Below are positions 7,867 to 18,503 of a stretch of 57,204 nt of DNA, one piece after another. The DNA is from an uncultured Clostridia bacterium (lineage in GTDB: Bacteria; Bacillota; Clostridia; TANB77; CAG-508). Numbering within the stretch: position 1 is the stretch's first letter; every line of letters begins with the position of its first letter. The notes under the pieces were generated by a model. The model saw only the letters and a program-made list of their open reading frames with translations. It was not told the origin of the DNA and ran no database searches. Made by a program: the position numbers and the translations under genes. The DNA is taken from the NCBI GenBank assembly GCA_947631495.1, contig CANRLO010000003.1, positions 1 to 57,204 on the forward strand. The letters run 5' to 3'.

Positions 7867-10800
7867 TTATTGTTTTAAAACCTTCTTTTTAATAAAGATG
7901 ATTCCTCCTACAATAATTCCTGCTGCTACAATTACAACAAATGCAATTATCATGTAAATACCTGCATTACCAAATGGTGGTAAGATTTTTACTACTTCTG
8001 CGCGGTCGGTATCAATTTCTTGTGGTTCTTTTGTTGGGTCTTGATTTCCGACAACTGAGAATTCATTTCTTCTACCTGCTGTATTATTTGTTTTTACAAT
8101 TTCTACGATGTTGCGATAACTTAAGTCATCTGTAGTATTTTCTGGTGTAATAACTTGTGTTAATACTAATGAAATACTATCTGTAGTGTCTTTTGCATTT
8201 TTGTTTACTTTATCTTTATATACAGTTGGTACTAAATATTCATTTAGTTTGTCTGTAATAAGGATTGTATTATAGTTTTCTACTGCACTTTCAAGTCCTT
8301 TATTAATTAAACCACTACTAATTAATGCATCTTTGTTTGTTAGTGACCAATCTAAATTAGCATTATCATTTGCATTAAATTGTAAATTGTTTGCTACATA
8401 GTCTACGACTTGTATTGCTTTTGTTTTTACAACTGTGTTTACGTCTTTAACTTGACCTGTATAGTAGAAACTATTTTCTTGATAATCTACCTCTCCTATA
8501 TTACCTGCTCTAATAGCATAGCTAATTTGAATTGTTGCACCATGCATTAATTCTTCATCCATACTAATTTGAACTAAACCAACTCTTTCTGCATTTTGTT
8601 TTCTAATGTTAGCTAAAGTTCCAAATACAGCTGGGTCCATTAAGGTTTGGTTATTACTATATGGTTTATGTTCTTTCCATAATACATTTGTTGTTGGTCC
8701 TGTTGTATCAAATAGAATTGTTCCATCTGCTAGTGTAAGTTTAACACGTGTTACCTTTTTATCAATTGCAATTTGTGCTTTTGGTCTTTCTTCTAGTCCT
8801 AAGTCTAAGTTATTTAAAGCATAAGTTGTTTTATTATTTACTTCTTGTCCTCCTGTTTGCTCTCTGTTGTATTCTATTTCCATTACCATTACACCAGTTT
8901 CTGCTGTCATTTTTGTGTTATCTATTAATTCCTTAATTAGAGATTCCATTTGAGCTTTGGTATATGCTTTTCCTGCATAAGTTGGTAAGTCACGGAAAGA
9001 AGCAAGTACTTCTGCTTGACGGTTCGTAATGTCACCTTTTGAGTAATTTACTACTTTATCTCTTATACTCTTAATATCTTTTGCATCTGATACATTAGAC
9101 TTTTTATCTGATTCAGTTGTATCATATAAGTAAGTTCCTGTTTCGTTGTTAGATGCATCTGCTTTAAATGTAGGGATTTCTTTTAGAACTCCTCCTAATG
9201 TTTCTTGTCCTAAATTCCATGTAGAATTGTTTCTCCATGTATAGTTTTTATTTTGAGTAATTCCTGCTTGGTAAGTCGTTGATTTATAATCTTGACCATT
9301 ATAAGATTTTTCATTTAATCCTGTTCTTCCTAATGTTTTATTTACATCATTAGCATCTTTAGTTAATACAGTTTTTTCTGTATCACCATAAATGAATCTT
9401 ACAATATATTTACCTGGTATGAAAGATTTGAATGCATATGCTCCATCATGGTTTTCTCCAAAGTTATAGTTTTGTACTAATCCATTATAGTCAATAATTG
9501 GTTTAGTACTACTTGCTGTTCCAGAACCATTTTCAAAAGTTCTCCAAACGAATTCTCTACCATTATCCATTATTTCTACTAATTGTACAGTAACACCATT
9601 GATACGTTTTTCATTATCTTGTTTTATACCGTCACCTGTTGTTGTAGCTCCAATTGTTTTTGTTCTTTCATCTTCCCATACAACACCAGATATAACTCTG
9701 TTTGCACTATCTTCTCTATATAGTTTTAAGCGTAAGTTTGGCGCTTTATCGGTATCGTCTTCAAAGTTTTGATAATTAATTGTTTTGTCCTTTGGTACAT
9801 CATTTGGTTCTAGATTTCCTGGTTTTGAATCTACATCAATAATTCCTGCTGGTGTATTTCCTACATCTCCTGCATTTGGAATTCTAGTTCCTGATGCATA
9901 TCTTGTATAATATCCATTTATTTCAACAATGTTTTCTTTTCCTACACCAATAGCATTTCCATTTTGGAAATCCTCATCTAATTTTAACCATGCTTCGTTA
10001 TCTCTAACATCTTTCTTAACTCTAAATGTTAAATATACATATGCTATTTGACCACCATTTAAGTAAGTACCATCTAATCCTTCAATATACATCTTATTAT
10101 ATCCATTTAGATTAATTTCTGTTGTAGAACCATAACGACTATTGTTTTGTGTTCTAACAGATGATTTAGAACCATTTCTACCAATTTGAATATAAGAACG
10201 AGAATCTATATATTCATAATCTGAATCATAGTAATCTACTAATTCATTTACTCTCATTTGAATACTTAATGATTGGTTAAGTACCATAATTTTATAAGTA
10301 ACATATACTTCTAGCTCATCATTTTTTGTTTTTCCATAGTCTGCAAAGTTTGTACCATAATTAGTTACTTTATATAAGTAATCTGATTTGTAAATTTCTC
10401 TTGAATAGTTAGTATTATAATAACTATCAGATAATCTTACACTAATATCCCATGTTCCATCTGCGCCTGGCTTATTTTCCAATGTGTTATATGTATATTC
10501 TTGTTTTTGTCCATTAATTTCTAAGCTTACTTTTTCAATATCTTTCTTTATTGCTAAGTCTGCTTCTTGTCTTGGATGTAAACCAAGGTTGATACAAGAA
10601 ATATTATTACTATTAAAATATAATGGATAATATGGACCTAGTTCTGGTGATTTACTTGCCAATATTGCATTGTTAATTACAAATTCTGGATTTACTGGAT
10701 ACAAATCATGAGCACCTGTTCCATTTCCTGTACTTGCTGTGATTTGACAATCTTTTACAAATTGAATCATTTTTTGAGTTAATGCATTGCTTGAATTTTG

Positions 10801-12696
10801 TAATATTAAGTTTCCAAATTCATCAATAACTGCATCTCTTGTTTTCTTATATTGTCCATCTGCACCTAAAGTAAGTCCTAATAATTCATTTTTACTAAAA
10901 GTTTCCCTATTTACTCCATTTACAACATAGTTTGCTGGTGATGAACCAATATGTTCAAATTTTGTATTATATGCTCTTCTTTCTGATGCAACATCAGTTG
11001 CATTTGAATTTGTAGACCATTGAGGGCTTCCCCATGTACTAGAAGATGCATAAGTTGTTGGTTCATAATATTGTCCATTATAAGTAAATGTTACATAGTA
11101 TCTATCCATAGCATTTAAGTTATCAAATCTATATTGTCCGTTTTTATCTGTTGTTTGAGTTCCCATATGAGTGCCATCTTGTTTATATAGGTCTACTATT
11201 ACATGTGGTACTCTTTTTTCATTATTATCTAATAGTCCATTTGCTAAACTTTCTTTTCCACCATTAGAATCTTCCCAAACGTAACCACCTAATGACATTC
11301 TTAAATCTATTGAATTTGGGGTTGTTATTGAATCTTCTGACCATGTTCTGCCAATTGTTTTAACTTGTATTAAAATTTGAGATTCATAATTTCCAATCTT
11401 AAATGGTTTAGCATAACCATTTACTTCTGTATATGTACATTCTACCCATTTACCTGCACTATTTTTTATATTATGTTTCATATCATCTCTTTGAGTATAA
11501 TATGCTACATATGTCCAAATTTCTCCACTACCAGTATATTTATCATATTGTGCAGTAGTTTCAGATAGATAAGCAAATTTTACTTGAATTTGAACAGAAG
11601 TAGGATTTCCTAAAGCATCTGCATTAAATTGTAAGAAAAATAACTCTCCTGAATTTGGATATTTGCCACTACTCGTAATAACTGTTGGTTTAACACTTTT
11701 GTTACCATTTAATACATATATTGTTTGAACATAATAGAATCTAGTATCTGATGGATAATTTAATTTGTATGGTCCTATCGTATATGTTCTATTCGTTTGA
11801 TTTACTATTACTTGAGGTTGTATATTTGTATCAAAAGATGCTTTTCCTTTATTTAATAATCCATTGTCAACATATGTTTGGTAGGTTTTTGCTTCGTTTA
11901 ATAATGCAATTGAATCAGCTGTTTTTTTAGTATAATCATTTCCTTGATTCAAGCCAGGGTTATCTGTCCATATTGCATCTTGAATTAATTGTGCATTTGC
12001 ACTATCACTTTTTGTTCCAGGATAATTTCCCTGTTCAAATCCATAATCAGTTGGTTTGGCACCATTCCAAGAACCTGCACTTAGTAAATAAGATACATAG
12101 TCATTTTTATATGATTTATTACTTTCTGCCAGCGTATATTGTTGTTCTTTTGTAAAATCATTACCATAACCAACATAAGTTGCACCAGAAACGGCATTGC
12201 TTAGTAGCTCTTTTATTTTATCTTCACTTGATTTATTAGTCCAAGTTTTACCATTATCGTTTCCATTATACTGATAAAATGCACTTGTTTTGTCTTTTAC
12301 TGCACCTGCTACAGTATGTGTAGATGGTTTAAGACTATTATATAAAAATTGACCCACACCATCTTTCGTCGTTGTAATTTCAGTTTGATTTCCAGGATAA
12401 TAATGTTCGCAGTTTGCATTAAAGTGAACTTCACATCCATTTATTGTTGTTGTTTCAATTTTATCTGGTGTAAATCGTAGTGGCCAACCTCTTGTAATAC
12501 AGAAGGTACCACCTGCAGCAGACGTTTTACTGTAAAAATTCGGATCTCCTTCTTTTTGTGGTACTAATTCTTGTATTCCTGTGTACATATCAGTATGAGC
12601 TTCATTAATTGCTTTAAATGCAAATGATTGTTGTGCTATTGTAAAAAATAAAGTAAATACTATTAAGCTAATTATTAGTTTTATTTTTCTATTCAT
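7867..12696 (-). CDS. Giant secreted SdrD-B surface protein with putative thioester adhesin domain
   Basis: The product has 1609 residues. A signal peptide (about 1-26, cleavage near SFAF) is followed by a region resembling thioester domains (TED/TQXA): Cys66 in GTFCITRG and Gln239 in LIQDAIW. These are 173 residues apart and match the Cys and Q-x-A-[IV]-W elements that form an internal thioester for covalent host-amine capture. Two SdrD-B/Cna-B-type domains follow (LGGYVWEDSNGG...DNNEKR near 470; SGVVWEDERTK...DNEKR near 1015) within DUF11-like regions. The C-terminus is ILPPFG, one membrane helix and KKK, a sorting-signal layout without canonical LPXTG. It is the second gene of a two-gene operon, 14 bp after its larger partner. 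It contains no CGG. The TED assignment is inference from motifs. Confidence 0.85.
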   Translation of the reverse strand: MNRKIKLIISLIVFTLFFTIAQQSFAFKAINEAHTDMYTGIQELVPQKEGDPNFYSKTSAAGGTFCITRGWPLRFTPDKIETTTINGCEVHFNANCEHYYPGNQTEITTTKDGVGQFLYNSLKPSTHTVAGAVKDKTSAFYQYNGNDNGKTWTNKSSEDKIKELLSNAVSGATYVGYGNDFTKEQQYTLAESNKSYKNDYVSYLLSAGSWNGAKPTDYGFEQGNYPGTKSDSANAQLIQDAIWTDNPGLNQGNDYTKKTADSIALLNEAKTYQTYVDNGLLNKGKASFDTNIQPQVIVNQTNRTYTIGPYKLNYPSDTRFYYVQTIYVLNGNKSVKPTVITSSGKYPNSGELFFLQFNADALGNPTSVQIQVKFAYLSETTAQYDKYTGSGEIWTYVAYYTQRDDMKHNIKNSAGKWVECTYTEVNGYAKPFKIGNYESQILIQVKTIGRTWSEDSITTPNSIDLRMSLGGYVWEDSNGGKESLANGLLDNNEKRVPHVIVDLYKQDGTHMGTQTTDKNGQYRFDNLNAMDRYYVTFTYNGQYYEPTTYASSSTWGSPQWSTNSNATDVASERRAYNTKFEHIGSSPANYVVNGVNRETFSKNELLGLTLGADGQYKKTRDAVIDEFGNLILQNSSNALTQKMIQFVKDCQITASTGNGTGAHDLYPVNPEFVINNAILASKSPELGPYYPLYFNSNNISCINLGLHPRQEADLAIKKDIEKVSLEINGQKQEYTYNTLENKPGADGTWDISVRLSDSYYNTNYSREIYKSDYLYKVTNYGTNFADYGKTKNDELEVYVTYKIMVLNQSLSIQMRVNELVDYYDSDYEYIDSRSYIQIGRNGSKSSVRTQNNSRYGSTTEINLNGYNKMYIEGLDGTYLNGGQIAYVYLTFRVKKDVRDNEAWLKLDEDFQNGNAIGVGKENIVEINGYYTRYASGTRIPNAGDVGNTPAGIIDVDSKPGNLEPNDVPKDKTINYQNFEDDTDKAPNLRLKLYREDSANRVISGVVWEDERTKTIGATTTGDGIKQDNEKRINGVTVQLVEIMDNGREFVWRTFENGSGTASSTKPIIDYNGLVQNYNFGENHDGAYAFKSFIPGKYIVRFIYGDTEKTVLTKDANDVNKTLGRTGLNEKSYNGQDYKSTTYQAGITQNKNYTWRNNSTWNLGQETLGGVLKEIPTFKADASNNETGTYLYDTTESDKKSNVSDAKDIKSIRDKVVNYSKGDITNRQAEVLASFRDLPTYAGKAYTKAQMESLIKELIDNTKMTAETGVMVMEIEYNREQTGGQEVNNKTTYALNNLDLGLEERPKAQIAIDKKVTRVKLTLADGTILFDTTGPTTNVLWKEHKPYSNNQTLMDPAVFGTLANIRKQNAERVGLVQISMDEELMHGATIQISYAIRAGNIGEVDYQENSFYYTGQVKDVNTVVKTKAIQVVDYVANNLQFNANDNANLDWSLTNKDALISSGLINKGLESAVENYNTILITDKLNEYLVPTVYKDKVNKNAKDTTDSISLVLTQVITPENTTDDLSYRNIVEIVKTNNTAGRRNEFSVVGNQDPTKEPQEIDTDRAEVVKILPPFGNAGIYMIIAFVVIVAAGIIVGGIIFIKKKVLKQ

Positions 12697-12710
12697 ACTT
12701 TACCTCCTTC

Positions 12711-15700
12711 CTATCTTAATACCTTCTTTTTAATAAAGTAAGCTCCGACGCCTATAATTGTTATTATTGATATGCTTAATCCTATAAATAGGATTGCTTC
12801 ACCTGTTTTTACTGAAACTAATACATCTGCTGAAGAAATATCATCTTCATTTGATGTTTGATTTCCTGGTGTTGAATCTACATCTTTTAAGCCTAAATCA
12901 TTGTATGCTTCATAAATTTCTGCTGTATTTGAATAAATATTTAAGTTATCTTCTGTCATCTTTTTACTTAATAGTAAGGTTACTTCTTTGCTTTCACCTG
13001 GATTTATTAAAGTATTTGCTAAACTTGAATTGTAAATTGCTCCATTTTCGTTAGAATACCAATCTTTGTTTAATTCTGAACTGAATTTCATTTCAGATGG
13101 TAGATAATCTACAATTTTCTTTACATATCCTGAAATTGCACCTTGGTTTGTAACTCTAATTTTATATTCTACTAAAATGGTGGTTTCATTAATTCTTTTT
13201 GCTACTAAGTCTCTTTTAGCAAGTTTTGTATCTTCATAATTGTAAATTGTTGTTCCAGTAGAATCTTGCACTGTTATTTTTGAAACCATTTTATCTAATT
13301 TTAAGTCAAATTTAGGGTTTTCTACTAATCCTAAGTCTATGTTGTATATATTTTTATCGTTAATTGTTATTTGTTCTGTTATAGCTGATATTCTTTTTTC
13401 ATTATCTAATGTAATTTCTGTATCTATAGCATCTGAATTTTTAGTTTCATCAATTCCATCTGCATGATAAGTAGTTGCACTGAAGTTTGCTATATCATAT
13501 AAGAAAATAACTGTATAATTTCCTTGTTTTAGTCCAGAAAATTCATAACTTCCATCTACATTAGTTACTTGTTTTATTCTATTACCTTGCGCATCTGTTA
13601 CTAATTCTCCTGTTGTATTATTAAATAATAGAACTTCTACATTAGCTACTGTTTCTTCTTCTATGTCTTTTACACCATCATTATTTTCATCTTTCCATAC
13701 TTGTCCTGCAATTCTTCTTGTTGTTTCTACAGGATTGTCTGGATTTCCTGGGTTTTCTGGTTGAGCATAAACTGCTTTTTCAATGGTATGTGTTATTTTA
13801 TTTGAAGTTAATGTTCCTATACTACTAGAAGAAATTGTTGCTTCACTTGTTATAGTTTTAGCTTCTTCAAGCTCTTTTGCATAAACTTCAATAGTAATTT
13901 TTGCGGTTTGTCCTTTTAGTAAATTAAAGTTTACTTCTATTTCATTTTCATCTGTAATGTTATAATAACTATTTGTAAATTCTCCTATTTCTACATTCGT
14001 TTGTACATATTGTAATTGTTCTGGTATTTTTGTTTTGAAAACTAAGGAATTTGCTTCATTTCCTCCTGTATTTTTAACTTCAAATTTGTAGCTATAATCT
14101 TCTCCTGCTGATATTTTAGCATTATTTGCAATAGTAGATGTTTGAGAAATAGCTATTTTTTCTTTACCTATCATCATTGTTATTTTATTAGAAGTTTCTT
14201 CTTGTATATCATCAGCTTTAATTTTAATACTAGCTTCTATTTGTTTTTCATAAACATCTTGTGGAAGTTGCTCTACTGTTGTGTTTATTTCGATTGTGTC
14301 ACCATTTATTTTCTCTAGATGAATTATTAGAGTTCTTGTTTTTGCGTTATATTCAATTCCATCTCGATTATATATTACTTTATCTTCTTCTAAAATATAA
14401 GTTCTAATTGCAGCATCTTGATAGCTTAATCCTTCTGGTATTACCATCGTAATAACTGGATTTTGCACTGTTCTGTCATAATCATATAATTTAACATTAT
14501 AATTAAATGTTAATGTTTCTCCTTCTTTTAAAATATAGCTAGAACCTTCTTTATTTGTATAGTATTCTATTTTAAAATATGCTTTGGTTACTGTATTTTT
14601 TACTTCTTTTGTTTGAATTTGTTTTTCTAAGTCTTTTGCATTAATTACTACCTTTATTCCTATTTGGGTTGTATAATCATTGTCTGTATGAGGATAATCG
14701 CCTGAATTATGATATCGATTTCCTTCATGTTCTATATAGTGGTCTTCATTTTTACAAATATCTTCTACTGTTAAATTATTTACAACTACCCAAAAACTTT
14801 GTGTTTTGGTTTGACCTACTTCTATATTTCCTAATTCATAATAAAGTGATTTTTGAGTACTATCTTCTGTATAGTAGCCTATTCCTTCTTCGCCTTCTGC
14901 AAATTCAATATGAGAAATACAATTTGGTAAATCTATAGTTGCTGTTACATCTTCTGCTACTTGTTTTCCAATGTTTTTTACACTTACTGTGTATTTAATA
15001 AATTTACCAGTTGGAACTTCTATTGTTTCTGCTACGTTAGAAGAAATACTTGTTTCTAATACTGGTCCTGCTAGTGTAGCAACTCCTGTTTTAGTTGCTA
15101 TTACTTTATCGTCAATTGCTCCTGTTTCTAAGTTATTTTTAAAGTATACAGCATATGTTTCATAAGCAGCTTCATTATGTTGTAAATTAGCTGGTATTTC
15201 TGCTGTATAACTAAAGTTTATTGCTCCTGATTCCTCTAATGTTGTATTTTCTATTACTATTAAATAAGATTTTACTTCTTCTAAGTTCTCTGGTTCAGAA
15301 ACCCAAGCATTTGAAGCTACACCTAATTCTTTTGTTGCATTAGCATTAGTAGAATAATAAATTTTTACTTTGCTTTCTTCTATATCACTTACTTCAATTT
15401 TGCTTGTTAATTTCATATTAATAGTAGAACCTAAATCTGCTCCAGTATCAATATCTTTGTTTCCTTTAAAAGGTACTCTTCCTAAAATAGAAATATTTTC
15501 TATTGTATTTTTGTAATTGTTTATAACGTTCATAGAAAATTTTGCAGTTCTTGCTTCTGCAATTGTTTCAATAGTTGCTGTTTTTTCTTCTCCACTAATA
15601 GAAGTTAATGCTTCTGCTCCTTCTGCATAATCAGAAATTGTAGTAACAGTTACTACTCCTGTTGGTGCTACGAAGTTTATTGGTGCAGATACTTCGTTGG

Positions 15701-17768
15701 TTTTTGCAATGCTTCTAGTTACAGCACTGTTAGCATATTGCATTATAACTTGAGCTTGTTTATTTGGTGTTAATCTTTTAACAGTAATATCAGTTGTAAT
15801 AACTACATTTACTCCTTTTGATACTGCTGCTAATGTATATTCTGATTGTACCCCTTCTAATTCTACTAAAATTGTTTTTGTTCCATTTGCATTTTGTACT
15901 ACTTCATATGATTTTACTGTTAATTTAGAATTTTCTCCAGTAAATAGTACTTCTATATCTTTTATTTTGATTTCTTCTACGTAGTTTGGAAGTGTAATTC
16001 TTAGGGTAGGATTTTGATATAACATACAATCTAATGTATCTGTTTTTAAAATTGCTGTTATTTTTACATTTTGATTTGTAACTACAGTAGATAGATTGTT
16101 ATTATCTATAGTTAATTCTGCTTGTAATGTTGGTTCTATTAAAGTAATTTCTTTGTTAATTGTTTGTTGTGCAAAGTTTGTTTCTTCATTTACTGCAGTT
16201 CCTACTATGTTTAATTCTAATTTATTCATACTTTGCATTTGTGTTTGTGAATATTGTGTTTCTGCTTTCATTGCTTTTGTAATAGTGAAGTTTATTGTTC
16301 CTTCTACTTGTGGTTTACTTGTTTCTATTTTTAAGGTATTTACGTTATATTCTGTTAAATCAACACTTAGCTTTCCTTGTTGTTCTTCTGTTTGTGCATC
16401 TATTTGAGCTATTTTTTTACCGTTTGCAAAAAAAGCGATACTTCCTTCTTGTCCTAATATTTTTTCAAAGTTCTCTTTTTCTATGCTGATTGTTTTATAA
16501 TATGTTTTTGTTGCTTCTGCTTTTTTATTTGTGTTTTCAATAAAATTATCAATTGATTGTTCTAATATAATTTTATCTGTTAGTTGTGCAAGTCCAATAT
16601 TTGCTGATATTGTTTCTTCATATTCTGTTTCTACTTTATTGCTTGCTTGATAATTTGCATAAATTTGTCCTTTGCTTAATTCTGATGTATTTGTCATTTG
16701 GAAATCAATTAAGCTACCAATTTGGTCTTTTAATGTAATTTCTCCTTCAAATGTTTTTGTAATTTTCTCTTCGCCTTCATTATAAATAGTTAGTGTATTA
16801 ACAGCATTAATAGAAACTTTACTGCCTTCTTCTGGAAGGTTATCTAAAGCTTCTTCTGGGTATAAGTATGTAATAACAAATTCATCTTGTGCTTGTTTTT
16901 TCCATGAAATTTCGTTTTTCGCATTTGGTTCATTTTTTGTAGTAATAACTAATTTATTTGCTTCTAAATCATATGTATAATTATCTTGTGTAAAGTGAAT
17001 TCCACTTTCATCTCCATCTGTTGCGTTTGTATTTTTTGCTACTACTTTTACTTGCTCTGGTTTATAGTTATTAATACTTGGAATTTCAATTTCAATGCTG
17101 TTTTCTTTTACTGGTAAAATATTGTCTTTTAATGAAGATTGTACTATGGTTTGTAGAAGTAAACCTTTGTTATCATTGATGTTGTATGGAATAAATTTAG
17201 CAACTTTCATATTGAATTGTGCTTCTTTTTCAGTTGCCCATTCTAATTCTAATGAAATTTCTTTTTCTATTTGTTTTTCTTTTCCTTTACCATCTACATA
17301 GGTTGCTGTAAATTTAACTTTATTTTCTTTGTTCCATTGTTCTACTGAAATACTTTCATTTGGTACTATTTCAATAGGAAGTGCTACTTCCATGATATTG
17401 CCATGTTTGATTTGACGAAAGAATATTTTATTTTCTTCTATCTTTTCAATTTGTGCGTTATTTTCTGTAGCTTTTACAATAAAGTTAGCATTTTCTAATG
17501 TAATTACTGCATTTTTTAGATAACCTGCTTCTTTTACCTTAATAGCAGAATATAAGTAGTTTTCTTTTCCTATTGTTTTGGTAGAAGTATATCCTTTTTT
17601 GTTGCTATCCATAAAATAAGCATCAAACTCTACATTTTTATTGTTTGTTGGTTGTAGTGTTTGATTCTCCAAATTACTTGCAAATGCTTCTCCTAACATG
17701 CTTACATTTGTCATCATTAGCATAAATACTAAGATACTTGCTACAATTTTTTTGCCTTTTTTATACAT
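12711..17768 (-). CDS. Giant secreted DUF11/SdrD-B repeat surface protein
   Basis: The product has 1685 residues. The signal peptide spans about 1-30 (ends GEAFA). A long stretch of Ig-like DUF11-type beta modules follows, then one SdrD-B calcium-binding-like domain (GQVWKDENNDGVKDIEEE...DNEKR) near residue 1370, another DUF11 module, SVKTGE, a hydrophobic helix and the KKKVLR tail. KTG before a membrane segment and basic tail resembles the (S/P)PxTG-type sortase signals of Clostridia, but it is not canonical LPXTG and no sortase gene lies in the window. The protein is probably an extracellular stalk or adhesin assembled with the next gene. The start is supported by the GGAGGAAATTTCT leader. 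Confidence 0.85.
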   Translation of the reverse strand: MYKKGKKIVASILVFMLMMTNVSMLGEAFASNLENQTLQPTNNKNVEFDAYFMDSNKKGYTSTKTIGKENYLYSAIKVKEAGYLKNAVITLENANFIVKATENNAQIEKIEENKIFFRQIKHGNIMEVALPIEIVPNESISVEQWNKENKVKFTATYVDGKGKEKQIEKEISLELEWATEKEAQFNMKVAKFIPYNINDNKGLLLQTIVQSSLKDNILPVKENSIEIEIPSINNYKPEQVKVVAKNTNATDGDESGIHFTQDNYTYDLEANKLVITTKNEPNAKNEISWKKQAQDEFVITYLYPEEALDNLPEEGSKVSINAVNTLTIYNEGEEKITKTFEGEITLKDQIGSLIDFQMTNTSELSKGQIYANYQASNKVETEYEETISANIGLAQLTDKIILEQSIDNFIENTNKKAEATKTYYKTISIEKENFEKILGQEGSIAFFANGKKIAQIDAQTEEQQGKLSVDLTEYNVNTLKIETSKPQVEGTINFTITKAMKAETQYSQTQMQSMNKLELNIVGTAVNEETNFAQQTINKEITLIEPTLQAELTIDNNNLSTVVTNQNVKITAILKTDTLDCMLYQNPTLRITLPNYVEEIKIKDIEVLFTGENSKLTVKSYEVVQNANGTKTILVELEGVQSEYTLAAVSKGVNVVITTDITVKRLTPNKQAQVIMQYANSAVTRSIAKTNEVSAPINFVAPTGVVTVTTISDYAEGAEALTSISGEEKTATIETIAEARTAKFSMNVINNYKNTIENISILGRVPFKGNKDIDTGADLGSTINMKLTSKIEVSDIEESKVKIYYSTNANATKELGVASNAWVSEPENLEEVKSYLIVIENTTLEESGAINFSYTAEIPANLQHNEAAYETYAVYFKNNLETGAIDDKVIATKTGVATLAGPVLETSISSNVAETIEVPTGKFIKYTVSVKNIGKQVAEDVTATIDLPNCISHIEFAEGEEGIGYYTEDSTQKSLYYELGNIEVGQTKTQSFWVVVNNLTVEDICKNEDHYIEHEGNRYHNSGDYPHTDNDYTTQIGIKVVINAKDLEKQIQTKEVKNTVTKAYFKIEYYTNKEGSSYILKEGETLTFNYNVKLYDYDRTVQNPVITMVIPEGLSYQDAAIRTYILEEDKVIYNRDGIEYNAKTRTLIIHLEKINGDTIEINTTVEQLPQDVYEKQIEASIKIKADDIQEETSNKITMMIGKEKIAISQTSTIANNAKISAGEDYSYKFEVKNTGGNEANSLVFKTKIPEQLQYVQTNVEIGEFTNSYYNITDENEIEVNFNLLKGQTAKITIEVYAKELEEAKTITSEATISSSSIGTLTSNKITHTIEKAVYAQPENPGNPDNPVETTRRIAGQVWKDENNDGVKDIEEETVANVEVLLFNNTTGELVTDAQGNRIKQVTNVDGSYEFSGLKQGNYTVIFLYDIANFSATTYHADGIDETKNSDAIDTEITLDNEKRISAITEQITINDKNIYNIDLGLVENPKFDLKLDKMVSKITVQDSTGTTIYNYEDTKLAKRDLVAKRINETTILVEYKIRVTNQGAISGYVKKIVDYLPSEMKFSSELNKDWYSNENGAIYNSSLANTLINPGESKEVTLLLSKKMTEDNLNIYSNTAEIYEAYNDLGLKDVDSTPGNQTSNEDDISSADVLVSVKTGEAILFIGLSISIITIIGVGAYFIKKKVLR

Positions 17769-18173
17769 AGAAATTTCCTCCTATTTTCTTTTCTATATAA
17801 ATTTTACTTTTCTAAAGTAAAAATAATTATTGACTATCTTTTATTATACCTTATTTTTTAGCATTTTTCAATACTTTTTTGTAGTTTTTAAAACTTTTTA
17901 TGTTGAATTGTCGTATTTTTTATTTTTATGTCGAATTATTGCTTCTTTTGTCTATTTTAGACATAATACCCCTTAATTATTTATTTTTATATATTGTCTT
18001 ATATTTTTTTTTATTTTTCAAGTGGCAAAAGGCTTGTTTAACAAGTTATAATTGTTTTTCCTTTACGGAAGCTCTCTTTGTCCTTTTTATATTAAATTTT
18101 TATTACAATATTACAATATTTGTAACACTATAGTGTTTTATTGCATATGATACTATTAAGAGGTGATTATATA
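17769..18173. promoter_or_regulatory. Divergent intergenic region with a 14-bp palindrome
   Basis: This 405-bp AT-rich gap separates the surface-protein operon from the plus-strand pair. AACACTATAGTGTT (18124-18137) is a perfect palindrome just upstream of CATATGATA and the RBS of the next gene, and is a candidate operator. I see no gene in the gap; the 77-aa ORF at 17900 is T-rich noise. Confidence 0.4.
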
Positions 18174-18503
18174 ATGAAGAATGAGAAAAATGAGAACATT
18201 GAATTCCCTGATTTTGAGCAATTTACGTCTTCTTTTGACTCGAATGACACTACTTTTTCTAATTCTGATACAAATAATCCTTTTTCTAATATTGATATGA
18301 ATACTATTTTAAAAATAAAACAAATTATGGAAAAAATGAAGCAAAAAAAGGACGACCCCAGAGCAAATTTACTTTTGTCTTTGAAGCCTTATTTAAAACC
18401 TAGTAGAAAGCAAAAGGTAGATAAATATATTGAACTCTTTCAAATGGGTAATATGATGGAGAATTTAGGTCCTATGTTTATGGGTGGTGAGAATACAAAA
18501 TGA
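18174..18503 (+). CDS. Small acidic/basic hypothetical protein
   Basis: The ATG at 18174 is chosen over the track's 18141 because AGAGGTGAT sits 7 nt before it. The 109-residue product has an acidic, Asn/Ser/Phe-rich N-terminal half and a basic helical C-terminal half (ILKIKQIMEKMKQKK, LLLSLKPYLKPSRKQKVDKYIE, ending NLGPMFMGG). The family is unnamed to me; it resembles small conserved clostridial proteins of possible sporulation link. Its stop overlaps the next start (ATGA), implying translational coupling. Confidence 0.75.
   Translation: MKNEKNENIEFPDFEQFTSSFDSNDTTFSNSDTNNPFSNIDMNTILKIKQIMEKMKQKKDDPRANLLLSLKPYLKPSRKQKVDKYIELFQMGNMMENLGPMFMGGENTK

Noticed and set aside
12711-12800. Canonical LPXTG sortase substrate
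   Set aside because: The C-terminus has SVKTGE; no LPXTG or close variant is present.
17900-18133. 77-aa ORF in the gap before the 18174 gene
   Set aside because: Low-complexity T-rich translation with no RBS.
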